Assembly (NCBI RefSeq): GCF_000466985.1
Contig: NZ_BATC01000014.1
Location: forward strand, 1-49,633
Direction of reading: 5' to 3'
Source: Brevundimonas abyssalis TAR-001
Lineage (GTDB): Bacteria; Pseudomonadota; Alphaproteobacteria; Caulobacterales; Caulobacteraceae
Length of the DNA: 49,633 nt
Numbering within the stretch: the first letter of the stretch is position 1; each line of letters begins with the position of its first letter. Of the stretch, positions 36,239 to 45,425 are shown piece after piece. The notes under the pieces are model-generated. The model did not search any database and had not been told where the DNA came from. It saw nothing but the letters and a program-made list of their open reading frames with translations. Position numbers and translations under genes: made by a program.

Positions 36239-38014
36239 TCAGCGCAGGGGCTGATCGGCCATGACCACGGCGCCCTGGGAGCGCATGCGTTCGGCCCGGG
36301 CCCGGGCCATCACGGCCTGGACGTCCGGGTCGTCCATGACGGCCCCCACGCGAACCAGGGTCTCGGCCGCCTCGCTGGACGAGCCGAACGCTTCGCCCAG
36401 CGCCTCCCAGGTGGACAGGGGACGCGGATAGCGGCGGAAGCGCACCGATTCATCGGCGGGGATCTCGGCCAGGGCCTTGGCCCGCTGGATGGCTTCATGG
36501 ATGCCGCCGACCTCGTCGACCAGACCCAGCTGGCGCGCCTGGGCGCCGGTCCAGACGCGGCCGCGCGCGATCTCGCGCACCCGGGCGGCGGGCAGATTGC
36601 GGCCCGTGGAGACGCGGGTGACGAAGTCCTCGTAGACCTGGTCCATCCAGCCGGAGAAGGCGGCCCGCTCGGCCTGGTTGAAGGGCCGCTCGGTGGTGAA
36701 GGCGTCGGCGTATTCGCCGCCCACGGTCAGACCGCTGATGTCCACGCCGAACCGGCCCAGGGCCTCGTCCAGCACGAACTTGCCGCCAAACACGCCGATG
36801 GAGCCGGTCAGGGTCGAGGGCTGGGCCACGATGGCCGAGGCCTCGGACGAGATCCAGTAGCCGCCCGAGGCCGCATAGGCGCCCATGGACACAACCACCG
36901 GCTTGCCCGCCGCCTTGGCCGCGCGCACCGCGTCCAGAATCTGTTCGGAGCCTTCCGGCGAGCCGCCCGGCGACGAGACGCGGAAGACGATGGCACGGAC
37001 GGAGTCGTTTTCGATGGCGTCATAGATGGCGGCGGCGATGTCGTCGGAGCTCATCATCGATCCGGCGCCGAACGGATCGGCGGAGCTGCGTCCGGTGAGG
37101 ATGGCGCCCTCGCCGCCGACGATGGCGATGGCGTTGCGGCCCGAGCCGGTGCGCTCGCCCACGGCGTTCGAATACTCGCTGAACCGGATGATGCGGCCGT
37201 TGTCGCCGGCGAGGCGACGGGCCTCGGCCTCGGCTTCATGCACGCCGCCGGTGTTGTCGATCAGGCCCAGGGCTTCGGCCTCGGCCGGGGTGTGGGGGCC
37301 GGATTCGAAGGCGGTGCGCAGAGCGTCCAGCTCCATGCTGCGGTCGCTCGCGGCGTTGGCCAGGGCGCTCTCATAGATGGAGGTCATCCAGCCTTCGGCC
37401 GCCTCGCGGTGCGACTCGGTGAAACCGCTCTGGGTGAAGGTGTTGACCGCGTTCTTGTACTCGTAGCGCTGCTCGAAATCGGCGGTGATCCCGTAACGCT
37501 CGAAGGCGCGGCCGAAGAAGATTTCCTCGCTGGCCAGGCCCGTGGCCTGGAAGCTGGCGTTCTCCTGCATCCAGAACTCGCTGGCCGAGGCACCCAGCAT
37601 GTAGGTGGAGACCACCGCGCCCAGCGGCATCAGGCCCTGGGAGTGGGCGATCACCGGCTTGCCCGAGGCGCGGAAGCGCTGGATGGCCTGGCGCAGCTCG
37701 TCGGCCGAGGCCGGGGTCATGCCGCTTTCCGGCAGACGCACCAGCACCACCTTGATGCGGTCATCGTCCTGGGCCTGGGCCAGCACGTCCACGACGCGCA
37801 TCACCGACAGGCCCGACCCGCCGAACCCGGCGAAGGGATTGGTGGGCGCCTGGTCGGTCAGGCCGCCGCGCAGATCCAGCTCAAGCACCGCCTGGGCCGG
37901 CACCGCAGGTTTGGACGACCCGGCGGCGGAAGCGATCAGAAGGACTGGAATTCCAATAATGAACAACAGAAGCCCGACAAAGACCCCGGCGATGGTGAGT
38001 GCGAACTGCTTCAT
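36239..38014 (-). CDS. sppA: Signal peptide peptidase SppA, 67K type
   Basis: 591 residues with one N-terminal membrane anchor (about 8-33, IAGVFVGLLLFIIGIPVLLI). It has two tandem S49 domains as in E. coli SppA: the N-terminal half includes VVLVRLPESGMTPASADELRQ and GKPVIAHSQG (presumed catalytic Lys region), the C-terminal half has the nucleophile Ser405 in LTGSIGVFGG. It degrades cleaved signal peptides in the membrane. A divergent panD gene lies about 210 bp upstream. Confidence 0.92.
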   Translation of the reverse strand: MKQFALTIAGVFVGLLLFIIGIPVLLIASAAGSSKPAVPAQAVLELDLRGGLTDQAPTNPFAGFGGSGLSVMRVVDVLAQAQDDDRIKVVLVRLPESGMTPASADELRQAIQRFRASGKPVIAHSQGLMPLGAVVSTYMLGASASEFWMQENASFQATGLASEEIFFGRAFERYGITADFEQRYEYKNAVNTFTQSGFTESHREAAEGWMTSIYESALANAASDRSMELDALRTAFESGPHTPAEAEALGLIDNTGGVHEAEAEARRLAGDNGRIIRFSEYSNAVGERTGSGRNAIAIVGGEGAILTGRSSADPFGAGSMMSSDDIAAAIYDAIENDSVRAIVFRVSSPGGSPEGSEQILDAVRAAKAAGKPVVVSMGAYAASGGYWISSEASAIVAQPSTLTGSIGVFGGKFVLDEALGRFGVDISGLTVGGEYADAFTTERPFNQAERAAFSGWMDQVYEDFVTRVSTGRNLPAARVREIARGRVWTGAQARQLGLVDEVGGIHEAIQRAKALAEIPADESVRFRRYPRPLSTWEALGEAFGSSSEAAETLVRVGAVMDDPDVQAVMARARAERMRSQGAVVMADQPLR

Positions 38015-38138
38015 CGGATTCCTGAAAACCGTCGTTCGGCCAGTAGGAGGCCACCCCGGACCATAGGGCCTGACCCGTCACCGTCAAATGAACGTCCCGT
38101 AACGCGCGAACTTCAATGCTGCACCGCCGCAGTCCTGA

Positions 38139-38167
38139 TTGAAGACGGGCTTCGAAACCCCTATATG
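38139..38167 (+). promoter_or_regulatory. Candidate panD promoter
   Basis: TTGAAG (38139-38144), 17-nt spacer, TATATG (38162-38167), 58 nt before the panD start. Fits a sigma-70 type promoter by eye only. Confidence 0.35.
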
Positions 38168-38224
38168 CGGGCCACCAACGGGGGACGTGCCCCCGCCCAC
38201 GGACATAGGAGGCCGGAGCTCCCC

Positions 38225-38580
38225 ATGCTGGTCACCCTGATGAAATCCAAGCTGCACCGCGCGACGGTGACCCAGGCGGACCTCGACTACGAGGCTCCAT
38301 CGCCATCGACCGCGATCTGCTGGACGCCGCCGACATCTATCCGCACGAGCAGGTGGATGTGCTGAACATCACCACCGGCGCGCGCTTCACCACCTACGCC
38401 ATCGAGGCGCCGCGCGGCTCCCGCGTCATCGGCGTCAACGGCGCCGCCGCCCGTCTGGTGCAGAAGAAGGACAAGGTGATCATCGTCACCTATGGCCAGC
38501 TGCCCGCCGAACAGGCGCGCAACTACACGCCCAATGTGGTGCTCCTGGACGACGGCAACCACATCAAGGACGCGGCTTGA
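38225..38580 (+). CDS. panD: Aspartate 1-decarboxylase (frame break near 38298)
   Basis: The pyruvoyl enzyme that makes beta-alanine for pantothenate/CoA. It starts [20 protein letters not shown]; the frame then breaks at the codon after Glu23. Adding one G (GAGGCTCC to GAGGGCTCC) restores [17 protein letters not shown], including the Gly24-Ser25 self-cleavage site that generates the pyruvoyl group, and the rest [20 protein letters not shown]...NVVLLDDG is normal. Repaired length 118 residues. AGGAGG (38207-38212) and GGAG (38215-38218) precede the ATG. The break hits the one site the enzyme cannot do without, yet everything else is conserved, so a sequencing error is likely. Confidence 0.92.
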
Positions 38581-38587
38581 TCATTCC

Positions 38588-38685
38588 TGGTGCGCTAACG
38601 CTCGGCGCGCGGCGCCTCGCTGCTTGAGCGCGTTTTTGGTGCGCTAACGCTCGCGCCGCGGACGCTCGCTGCTTGAGCGCGTTCC
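38588..38685. repeat. Two tandem 49-bp units after panD
   Basis: Units 38588-38636 and 38637-38685 share TGGTGCGCTAACGCTCG at the left and CTCGCTGCTTGAGCGCG at the right, with a diverged 11-bp centre. Each begins GCGCT and ends AGCGC and so can fold. They lie between the panD stop and the terminator. Confidence 0.8.
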
Positions 38686-38699
38686 TGATGCACAATTGA

Positions 38700-38725
38700 A
38701 AAGGCCCGCCGGGCGGCGGGCCTTT
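38700..38725. terminator. Bidirectional terminator of panD and the SIMPL gene
   Basis: AAAGGCCCGCC-GGGC-GGCGGGCCTTT is a perfect 11-bp stem followed by TTGTTG on the plus strand and TCAATTG on the minus strand. It lies between two convergent genes. Confidence 0.88.
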
Positions 38726-38745
38726 TTGTTGTCTGGCGCGTAGCC

Positions 38746-39540
38746 TTATCGCACGATGTCGTAAACACCGTTGATGTTGACGCGGATGGTCAGCTCGCCG
38801 GGCGCCACGCTGGTGCTTTCCATGCTGTCCATGGGCGCGGCCGCCATACGGGCGAACATCTGCGGCTGGGGCGCATAGCCGCCGCCTTCCGACAGGTTGC
38901 GGATGCCCGCGAGGCGCACACCGAGCGCATTGGCGTACAGATTGGCCTTGGCCTGCAGCGCCTGGACGGCGGCCATGCGGGCCTGATCCTCGGCCTGCCG
39001 AGGGTTGATCAGGCCGAAGCTGATGCCGTCGATCTGGTTGACCCCGGCGTTCACCACCGCGTCGGCGGTCGAGCCCACACGCTCCAGATCACGAATCTCA
39101 ACGGTGACCCGGTTGGACGCCTGATAGCCGCGCAGGCGGGGCGGCTCGTTCTGCACATAGTCATACTGCGGCGACAGGTTCAGGCCCGAGGTCTGGATGA
39201 ACCGCTCCTCGATCCCGGCGGACCGCAGGGCGCGCATCACCTCGTTCATGCGGGTGCGGTTCTGGGCCATGGCCTCGGCGGCGGTGGTCGCCTCGGTCAT
39301 GACGCCGAAATTGATGCTGGCCATGTCCGGCGCGGCGCGCACCTCGCCATGGGCCGACAGGTTCAGGGTCGGGGTCTCGGGCTGGACCAGAATGGTCTGG
39401 TTGGCGGGCGGGGCCTGCTGGGCCAGGGCGGGGGCGGCGGTCATGACCGCGCCGGCGGCCAGCACGGCGGCGCCCAGCATCAGGGGCAGGTTCGGGCGGG
39501 GCCGGGCCACGGCGACGGCGCGGGCGGGAAAACGGGGCAT
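38746..39540 (-). CDS. Periplasmic SIMPL-domain (DUF541, YggE-like) protein
   Basis: 264 residues from ATG 39540 (AAGGAGA 4 nt upstream; the longer frame from 39750 lacks support). Residues 1-41 are a long signal peptide (LMLGAAVLAAGAVMTAAPALA). The SIMPL/DUF541 domain follows (LNLSAHGEVRAAPDMASINFGV, IEERFIQTSGLNLSPQYDY, YQASNRVTVEIRDLERVG, GISFGLINPRQAEDQARMAA). Family members are periplasmic or outer-membrane associated and linked to oxidative-stress protection (YggE); the exact role is unknown. Confidence 0.88.
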   Translation of the reverse strand: MPRFPARAVAVARPRPNLPLMLGAAVLAAGAVMTAAPALAQQAPPANQTILVQPETPTLNLSAHGEVRAAPDMASINFGVMTEATTAAEAMAQNRTRMNEVMRALRSAGIEERFIQTSGLNLSPQYDYVQNEPPRLRGYQASNRVTVEIRDLERVGSTADAVVNAGVNQIDGISFGLINPRQAEDQARMAAVQALQAKANLYANALGVRLAGIRNLSEGGGYAPQPQMFARMAAAPMDSMESTSVAPGELTIRVNINGVYDIVR

Positions 39541-39735
39541 GATGTCTCCTTCGGAGCTTCCTGTTGTGCGTCCGGCGGGAGCGTGCGCCCCAGCCGTGGC
39601 CGAACCTTGGCCTTTTGCATCTGAATGAACGCTTGGCGCCATGGTGCAGGTTCCATTCATGCAGCCGCGCATCGCTGCAATCTTGCAGGCTTTCCCATGA
39701 CCGCCCGGCCTGCTAGCCAGACGCTCCGCCACGGC

Positions 39736-39808
39736 GGGCGCGTAGCTCAATGGTTAGAGCCGACCGCTCATAACGGTCTGGTTGGGGGTTCGAGTCCCTC
39801 CGCGCCTA
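39736..39808 (+). tRNA. tRNA with CAU anticodon, probably tRNA-Ile2 (lysidine) rather than elongator tRNA-Met
   Basis: Cloverleaf: acceptor GGGCGCG (39736-39742) pairs with CGCGCCT (39801-39807, one G-U), D-arm GCTC/GAGC, anticodon stem GACCG/CGGTC with loop CTCATAA (CAU at 39769-39771), T-arm GGGGG/CCCTC with loop TTCGAGT, discriminator A39808. CCA is not encoded. The 8-nt D-loop AATGGTTA and the TGGTT variable loop resemble minor tRNA-Ile (C34 changed to lysidine by TilS); elongator tRNA-Met usually has a 9-nt D-loop. Confidence 0.9.
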
Positions 39809-39867
39809 CCGACGGCCTTGCGGGCCGCTTGACGCCGCCGCCTGGCGAAGCGCGCCTGGGCTGACGC

Positions 39868-41368
39868 CTACCAGATGCCGCGGCGGCCGCCCCGGTTCCA
39901 GCGCGCGTCGCCCAGATAGCGGCTGTCGTCGATGTAGCGGCCGTTCTGGTCGTACCAGCCGTAGCCCTGGTTGTAGCGGTCCCAGCCGTCCAGACCGTAG
40001 GCGTAGTCCTGATAGGGATCGCCGTACCAGCCGTCGTCCTGGGCCCACCAGTCGCGGGGGTAGGGATCGTACTGGCACTGCCAGGACTGGCCCCGCGCCG
40101 GAGCGAAGGCGTAGCGATCACGGTAGCGGGGCTGGAACTGGGGCCGGCAGATGTCGTGGCGCGACCAGACCCGGTTGCCGTTCTCCTCGACCGAGGCGCG
40201 ATCCTCGGCGAAGACCAGCTGACGCACGCCCACGAAGACGTTGTCGGTGATGACGGCCCGGCCCGAGGCGGCGGCCACGCCCAGGGTGTCGGCGCGCACG
40301 CGGCTGTCGGCCAGAACCAGCTCACCGTTGTAGAGCACCACGCCCTTGTCGGCGCGGCAGATGCGGCTGTCGCGCACCTCCACCGAGGCCCCCTCGATGG
40401 CCACACCCTCCACATAGCCGCAGATGCGCGAGCCCTCGACGATGACCCGGCCGTAGTCGCGGCCCGAACGGATCATCAGGCCGATGGAGCGGGGGCCGAA
40501 ATTGTTCGGCGCCTCGGTGCCCTTCATGGACACACGGGTCAGCTGGGCGGTCTGGCCCGGGCCGGGGATCAGCTCCATGCCCGCCTGGGCGTGGGTGATG
40601 TCCACCTCATAGACCGTGACGCCCGCGCCGTCGGCGACGATGGCCGGGGCGATGGTGTGGGCCTCGATGACGCTGTTGCGGATGTCCAGCGTCCCGCCGT
40701 CCGCATAGATGGCCGGTTCGTCCCCGCCATGCCGGAACCCGGTGCGGTCGAAGATCATCTGGGCGCCGTAGCCCACCACGCAGGCCGCCTCGCCGGCGTT
40801 GCGGGATTCAAACACGATGTCGCGCACCTCGACGCGCACCCCCTGGGCCACCGTCATGCAGGGCAGGCCGTCGGGCGCCTGGATGGTGGCCGACGGCGAC
40901 CGGTCCCAATCGCGGCGGTCGAAGCCGGCGTCGCCCATGATGGTCATGGGCTTGTCGATGTTGAGCCAGCCCACGCAGCGCCCGCCCGTCCCCGGATGAT
41001 CAGGGTGCCGCCCGGCGCCACGCGGGCCACCGCGTTCTCCAGCCGCCCGAGCCGGGATTGCCGCCGCAGTCGATCAGCACCACCTGCTCGCTCGCCACCG
41101 GCGGGGGCGGATAGCCGGGGCCGCGACCGTATCCGTGATCCCAGCGGCGGCGGTGATCGCCATAGCTCCAGCGGCGCTGGGGCCGGGCGCGGGTGCGGGT
41201 GGGCGGGTCCAGCAGGATGCCGAAATTGGGCCGGGTCTGGCTTTCCACCTTGGCGGCGGTCTGGGCGCTTGCCGGGCCATCCGCCAGCCCAGCCAGGCCG
41301 ATCAGGGCCATGCCGGAGACGGCGGCGGCGAGGGTGACGCGGGCGGGGGTGAAGATGGGCTTTTTCAT
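39868..41368 (-). CDS. Secreted right-handed beta-helix protein (frame breaks near 41050 and 40985)
   Basis: About 500 residues after repair. A signal peptide (MALIGLAGLADGPASA, about 20-35) is followed by an R/P/Y/G-rich linker, then a long series of short strands of parallel beta-helix type (ACVVGYGAQMIFDRTGF, PAIYADGGTLDIRNSVIEAH, RVIVEGSRICGYVEGVAIEG, VEVRDSRICRADKGVVLYNG, LVLADSRVRADTLGVAAA). The last 70 residues are unusually rich in Y, D, W and G (DDGWYGDPYQDYAYGLDGW). Two missing bases (near 41050 and 40985) break the frame between IDCGGNPGSG and VGWLNIDKPMTIMGD. Beta-helix proteins often bind or cleave polysaccharide; no catalytic residues are identified. It starts 12 nt after the Sel1 gene and is likely co-transcribed. 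Confidence 0.78.
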
Positions 41369-41380
41369 TTTCCAGCGCCT

Positions 41381-42876
41381 CTATCGGCTTTGCGCGCGCG
41401 AGACCTGGGCCAGGACGGCCTGCAGGCGGGACGCTGAGGGGGTGAAGCCCGACAGCGCGGATTCGATGCGGTAGACCACGGCCTCGGCCTTGTCCTGATC
41501 GGCCACCCCCGCCACCCCCAGGGCGAAGTAGCTGGACATGGCGAACTTGGCCTCGGGCGAGCCCTGGCGGTCGGCTTCCTGGAACCAGTGGAACGAGCGG
41601 GCGTAGTCGGCCGGCACCCCGACCCCTTCCGCATACATGACCGCCAGCACCAGCTGGGCCTCCGACGAGCCGTTGACCGCCGCCAGCTGGATGGCGCGCA
41701 GCCGCTCCTGATAGGACAGCCGCCCCTCCATGGGATGGCCCAGCATGGCTTCCAGGGTCTCCACCTGCCGCCTGGACAGGGCGTTGGGCGCCGAGGCGAC
41801 GGTGTCGGTGACCCCCAGATAGCGCAGGGCGCGGCCCACATGGACGAAGGGGAGTTCGGTGATCCGCGTCAGGGCGTAGTCATAGGCGTCGCCCCGTGAC
41901 CGGCTCTCATCCGAATGGGGCACGCCCGAGCGCGGCGCCTCGTTGGGATAGAACTCGAAGGGCGGCACCCACTGGCGGGCCTTGGCCTCCACGAAGGCGC
42001 CGTAGCGCGACCGGGCGGGCGTCGAGGCCTCGAAGTCGCGCAGCAGCACATAGGCGCCCACGTCACCGGTCTGCACCGCCAGATAGTTGTAGAGATAGGC
42101 ATCCACATCATTGCGCGGGAACAGGTTCACCGCCGCATGACGGCCCGTGCGGCCCACGCGCAGCGGCTCGCCGGGCCGATGGCCCTGGCCCCAGGCGGCG
42201 CGCGCCTCGCGGTTGTCGATGGGCTCGCCGAAGGGACCGTAGAGTTCGTCGTGCAGACGGGCCAAGGTGCGGTAACCGTCCGCGTCCTGGGTCGACAGCA
42301 CATAGATGACCCGGTCGCGCACCTCTTCCTGTTCCTCGCGCGTCATGCGCGACAGCTGGGCGTCCAGACGCTGGTAGGCCACGCGCCGCTCGAAGGCGCG
42401 GCAGTCGTCATAGCCCGACAGGGGCCGCCACGAGCCGAGACCGGCGCGGCGCGCGCTGTTGATCGGGGCGAAGCCTCGGTGTTGGCCAAGGACATGGCGT
42501 ACCAGACCGAGCTCTCGATCGGATCTTCCAGATTGCGGTCGGTGGCGCGCACGGCGGCGTAGCGCCCGCCCAGCTCCAGCTGGGCGAAGAAGTCGCCCCG
42601 GAACGCCAGACGGCGCAGACGGCGGATGCCGGCTTCCTGATCGTTGAACTCGGCGCCCGTCACGGACGCCGGGCGCGGACACGCCGCCGAGGCCGGATCG
42701 CCGCGGGACCAGAACCGCAGCCCCCGGTCCCCGAAGCCGGACAGCATCAGCGCGGCCAGGATGGCCAGAACAACCACCACCGCCGCCGCGATGAACGGCA
42801 ACGGTCCGGCCCCGCCGGAGCGGTTGAACCGATCGAATCCACGCCTTCTGGACTCAGGGTGGTCGTGATCGTCCAT
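41381..42876 (-). CDS. Sel1-repeat bitopic membrane protein (frame break near 42470)
   Basis: About 498 residues after repair. A short charged cytoplasmic tail (MDDHDHPESRRRGFDRF) is followed by one membrane helix (about 27-46) and a large periplasmic part. It has Sel1/TPR-like pieces near 90-115 (FFAQLELGGRYAAVRA) and near 410-450 (AQLVLAVMYAEGVGVPADYARSFHWFQEAD, listed here as the landmark, then SPEAKFAMSSYFALGVAGV). The frame breaks after LANTE; adding one G (GAGGCTTC to GAGGGCTTC) gives LANTEGFAPINS. Sel1 repeats act as protein-binding scaffolds; PodJ of Caulobacter carries such repeats but this protein is otherwise different. A perfect CtrA box lies 88 nt upstream. Confidence 0.78.
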
Positions 42877-42946
42877 AACGCCCCGCTGACTGGAGGACCC
42901 TGGCGGCCCGCGCGTAACCCTGTTCGACCGGGACGATCCGGTCGAG

Positions 42947-42979
42947 TTAACCTTCTGTCAAGGTTAACGAGAGCTTAAC
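42947..42979. promoter_or_regulatory. Perfect CtrA box overlapping an 8-bp inverted repeat
   Basis: TTAACCTT-CTGTC-AAGGTTAA (42947-42967) is a perfect dyad. Its right end begins TTAA-CGAGAGC-TTAAC (42964-42979), an exact CtrA consensus; because of the symmetry it also reads TTAA-N7-TTAACC toward the Sel1 gene. A GAATC (GANTC) site follows at 43034-43038. The box lies in the 253-bp gap between the divergent Sel1 gene and msrC. Confidence 0.7.
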
Positions 42980-43129
42980 GTCAAGCTCGCTCAAGCGTTG
43001 CCGGATGGTGGCGAAATTATGCGTTCATGAGGCGAATCAGTGGCTTGGCTATTCGCGTGAAACACGAGGGCACGGGGGCTGTCACAAAGGTTTCTGTGGA
43101 CCTATATCCCGGGCGCAACAGGAGAGCCC

Positions 43130-43621
43130 ATGGCCTACGCCGCCCGCGATAATCGCCCCGCCGACAAGGCCGCCCGCTACGCCGAGGTGGAGGCCGAAAT
43201 CCTGGCCGTTCTGGACGGCGAGCCGGATCGTGTCGCGCGCATGGCCACAGTGTCGTCGATGCTGGCCGACGCCTTCCCGGCCTTCTTCTGGACCGGCTTC
43301 TATGTGGTGGACCCGGCCAGGGAGACCGAACTGGTCGTGGGCCCCTATCAGGGCACGCTCGGATGCCTGCGCATCCCGTTCGGACGCGGCGTGTGCGGGG
43401 CTGCGGCCGCCGAGCGCCGCACCCAGGTCGTCGAGGACGTGCACGCTTTCCCCGGCCACATCGCCTGCGATTCGCGCTCGGCCAGCGAGATCGTGGTCCC
43501 GGTCCTCGATCCGTCCGGCGCCCTGATCGCGGTGCTGGACGTGGACGCGACCGAAAAGGCCGCCTTCGACGCCGTGGACGCCGAATGGCTGGAACGTCTG
43601 ATGGCGAAGGTGTTCGGCTAG
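43130..43621 (+). CDS. msrC: Free methionine-(R)-sulfoxide reductase (GAF domain)
   Basis: 163 residues, a single GAF domain. FFWTGFYVVDP and the three conserved Cys of the fRMsr family are present: Cys79 (GTLGCLRIPFGRG), Cys89 (GVCGAAA) and Cys113 (HIACDSRSASEIVVPV). It reduces free methionine-R-sulfoxide in the cytoplasm. AGGAGA 8 nt upstream supports the ATG. Its stop overlaps the convergent SemiSWEET gene by 4 nt. Confidence 0.93.
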   Translation: MAYAARDNRPADKAARYAEVEAEILAVLDGEPDRVARMATVSSMLADAFPAFFWTGFYVVDPARETELVVGPYQGTLGCLRIPFGRGVCGAAAAERRTQVVEDVHAFPGHIACDSRSASEIVVPVLDPSGALIAVLDVDATEKAAFDAVDAEWLERLMAKVFG

Positions 43622-43899
43622 TCCTCCGGGTCGCCGTCCCGGAAGCGCCATTTGCAGACCAGGGCCGTGACCGCCAGGGTCAGGGAGATGCTGTTGGCCG
43701 CCACCAGCGGCCAGGCCCCCAGCATGACGCCGTAGATGGTCCAGAGCGAAAAGGCGCACACCGTCAGGGCGTACATGCGCAGCGACACCGACGAGGCGTC
43801 GCGCTCGCGGATGATCTTGATGATCTGCGGCACGAAGCTGGTGATGGTGCACAGGGCCGCGCCCGTGCCGATGACATTGATCAGGAGCTGGCTTTCCAC
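43618..43899 (-). CDS. SemiSWEET-family (PQ-loop) transporter
   Basis: 93 residues with three membrane helices (about 6-24, 41-60, 64-84). The first ends with the PQ motif (CTITSFVPQIIKIIRERDASSVSL), the hallmark of SemiSWEET sugar transporters, which act as dimers. Substrate is probably a sugar (family knowledge). Length is normal. Confidence 0.88.
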   Translation of the reverse strand: MESQLLINVIGTGAALCTITSFVPQIIKIIRERDASSVSLRMYALTVCAFSLWTIYGVMLGAWPLVAANSISLTLAVTALVCKWRFRDGDPED

Positions 43900-43931
43900 C
43901 GGCTCTCAACGGCGGCGGGCACGGGCGGTTC

Positions 43932-45425
43932 CTATTGCGAGACGGCGGGGCTCAACAGAGGCGCGATCGCCTCATTGTCGTTGACGCTGTTGAGGAAGGC
44001 CGGAGCCCGGAACGCCCGGCTCTGCTGCTCATAGGCGTAGCCCAGAGACAGGATGCGCGCGTCATCCCATTGGGCGCCGAAGATCGACAGCCCCACCGGC
44101 AAGCCCTGCACGAAGCCCATGGGCACGGTCAGGTGCGGATAGCCCGCCACGGCCGCCAGGGTGCTGGACGAGCCTGTGAAATTGTCGCCGAGAACAGGAT
44201 CGGTGGGCCAGGCCGGGCCGCCCGTGGGGGCGACCAGGGCGACCACGTCATGCTCGGCCAGCAGCCGGTCGATGCCTTCCGGCCCGGCCAGACGCCGGGC
44301 CGTGTCGCGGGCCTCGATGTATTCAGGATCGTCCAGTCCGCCGGTGGCTTCGGCCTGGACGAAATACTCCTGGCCGAACAGGGCCAGTTCGCGCGGCGTC
44401 GCCTCGTTGAACGCGATCAGATCGGCCAGGGTGCGGGTGGGCACCTGCGTCGGGTCGGTCGAGGCCAGATAGGCGTTCAGCCCGGCCTTGAACTCGGTCA
44501 GCAGCACTGTGAACTGGGCCCGGCCGATGGGCCCCATCTCCGGCCCCTCGGTGATCTCCACCAGCTCGGCCCCGGCGGCGCGCAGGTCGGCCAGCGCCGC
44601 CTCGAACACCGCGTCGGTCCCATTGTGATAGCCCGAGGCGAACCGCGCCACGCCGATGCGCACCCCCGCCAGCGATCCGGCGTCCAGCGCTGCGCGATAG
44701 TCGGTGCGGCGGGCGTCCGCCTCGGCCGTGGCCGGATCGGCCGGGTCGGTCCCGGCCATGGCGCTCAGGATCAAGGCCGCGTCCGCCACCGTGCGGGTGA
44801 TCGGCCCGGCGGTGTCCTGGCTTTCGCTGATGGGAACGATGTGGGTGCGCGACACAAGACCGACCGTGGGCTTGAAGCCCACCACGCCGTTGGCCGCCGC
44901 GGGACAGACGATGGAGCCGTTGGTCTCTGTGCCGATAGCCGCCGGGACCAGCCCCGCCGCCACCGCCGCCGCGCTGCCCGAGGACGAGCCGCAGGGGTTG
45001 CGGTCCAGGGCATGGGGATTGCGCGTCTGGCCGCCCACGGCGCTCCAGCCGCTGATGGAGTCCGCGCCGCGGAAATTGGCCCATTCGGACAGATTGGCCT
45101 TGCCCGCGATCACCGCCCCGGCCGCGCGCAGCCGCGCCACCAGCGGCGCGTCACGCCCGGGCGCATTGTTCACCAGCGCCAGCGACCCGGCGGTGGTGGG
45201 CATGTCGGCGGTCTCGATGTTGTCCTTGATGAGGATGGGCATGCCGACAATCGAACGATCCAGCGCCTCCGCGTTCCAGTTCGCCGCACTGGCCGCCGGG
45301 CTCCAGGCGATCACGCTGTTCACCGTCGCCCGGTCGCGGACCTCCAGACCCGTCGGCCCCGACGTGGCACAGGCCGAAAGGGCCAGCCCCGCCAGCGCCG
45401 CAAGAACAGCCCCCTTGCGCATCAT
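43932..45425 (-). CDS. Amidase-signature lipoprotein
   Basis: About 497 residues from ATG 45425 (ATGA overlap with the upstream peptidase stop; GGAGAGAG precedes). Lipobox LALSAC with Cys19. Amidase-signature triad positions: Lys67 (PILIKDNI), cis-Ser147 (PCGSSSGSAAAV) and nucleophile Ser171 (TETNGSIVCPAA). The stretch between the lipid Cys and the first amidase strand is shorter than in most relatives. As a lipoprotein it acts in the periplasm, anchored in a membrane. Its coupling to a dipeptidyl peptidase suggests joint peptide or amide scavenging (inference). Confidence 0.88.
   Translation of the reverse strand: MMRKGAVLAALAGLALSACATSGPTGLEVRDRATVNSVIAWSPAASAANWNAEALDRSIVGMPILIKDNIETADMPTTAGSLALVNNAPGRDAPLVARLRAAGAVIAGKANLSEWANFRGADSISGWSAVGGQTRNPHALDRNPCGSSSGSAAAVAAGLVPAAIGTETNGSIVCPAAANGVVGFKPTVGLVSRTHIVPISESQDTAGPITRTVADAALILSAMAGTDPADPATAEADARRTDYRAALDAGSLAGVRIGVARFASGYHNGTDAVFEAALADLRAAGAELVEITEGPEMGPIGRAQFTVLLTEFKAGLNAYLASTDPTQVPTRTLADLIAFNEATPRELALFGQEYFVQAEATGGLDDPEYIEARDTARRLAGPEGIDRLLAEHDVVALVAPTGGPAWPTDPVLGDNFTGSSSTLAAVAGYPHLTVPMGFVQGLPVGLSIFGAQWDDARILSLGYAYEQQSRAFRAPAFLNSVNDNEAIAPLLSPAVSQ

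Noticed and set aside
39541..39735. Gene in the gap between the SIMPL gene and the tRNA
   Set aside because: Only an upstream in-frame extension of the SIMPL gene without ribosome site; the signal peptide fixes the start at 39540. I see nothing else there.
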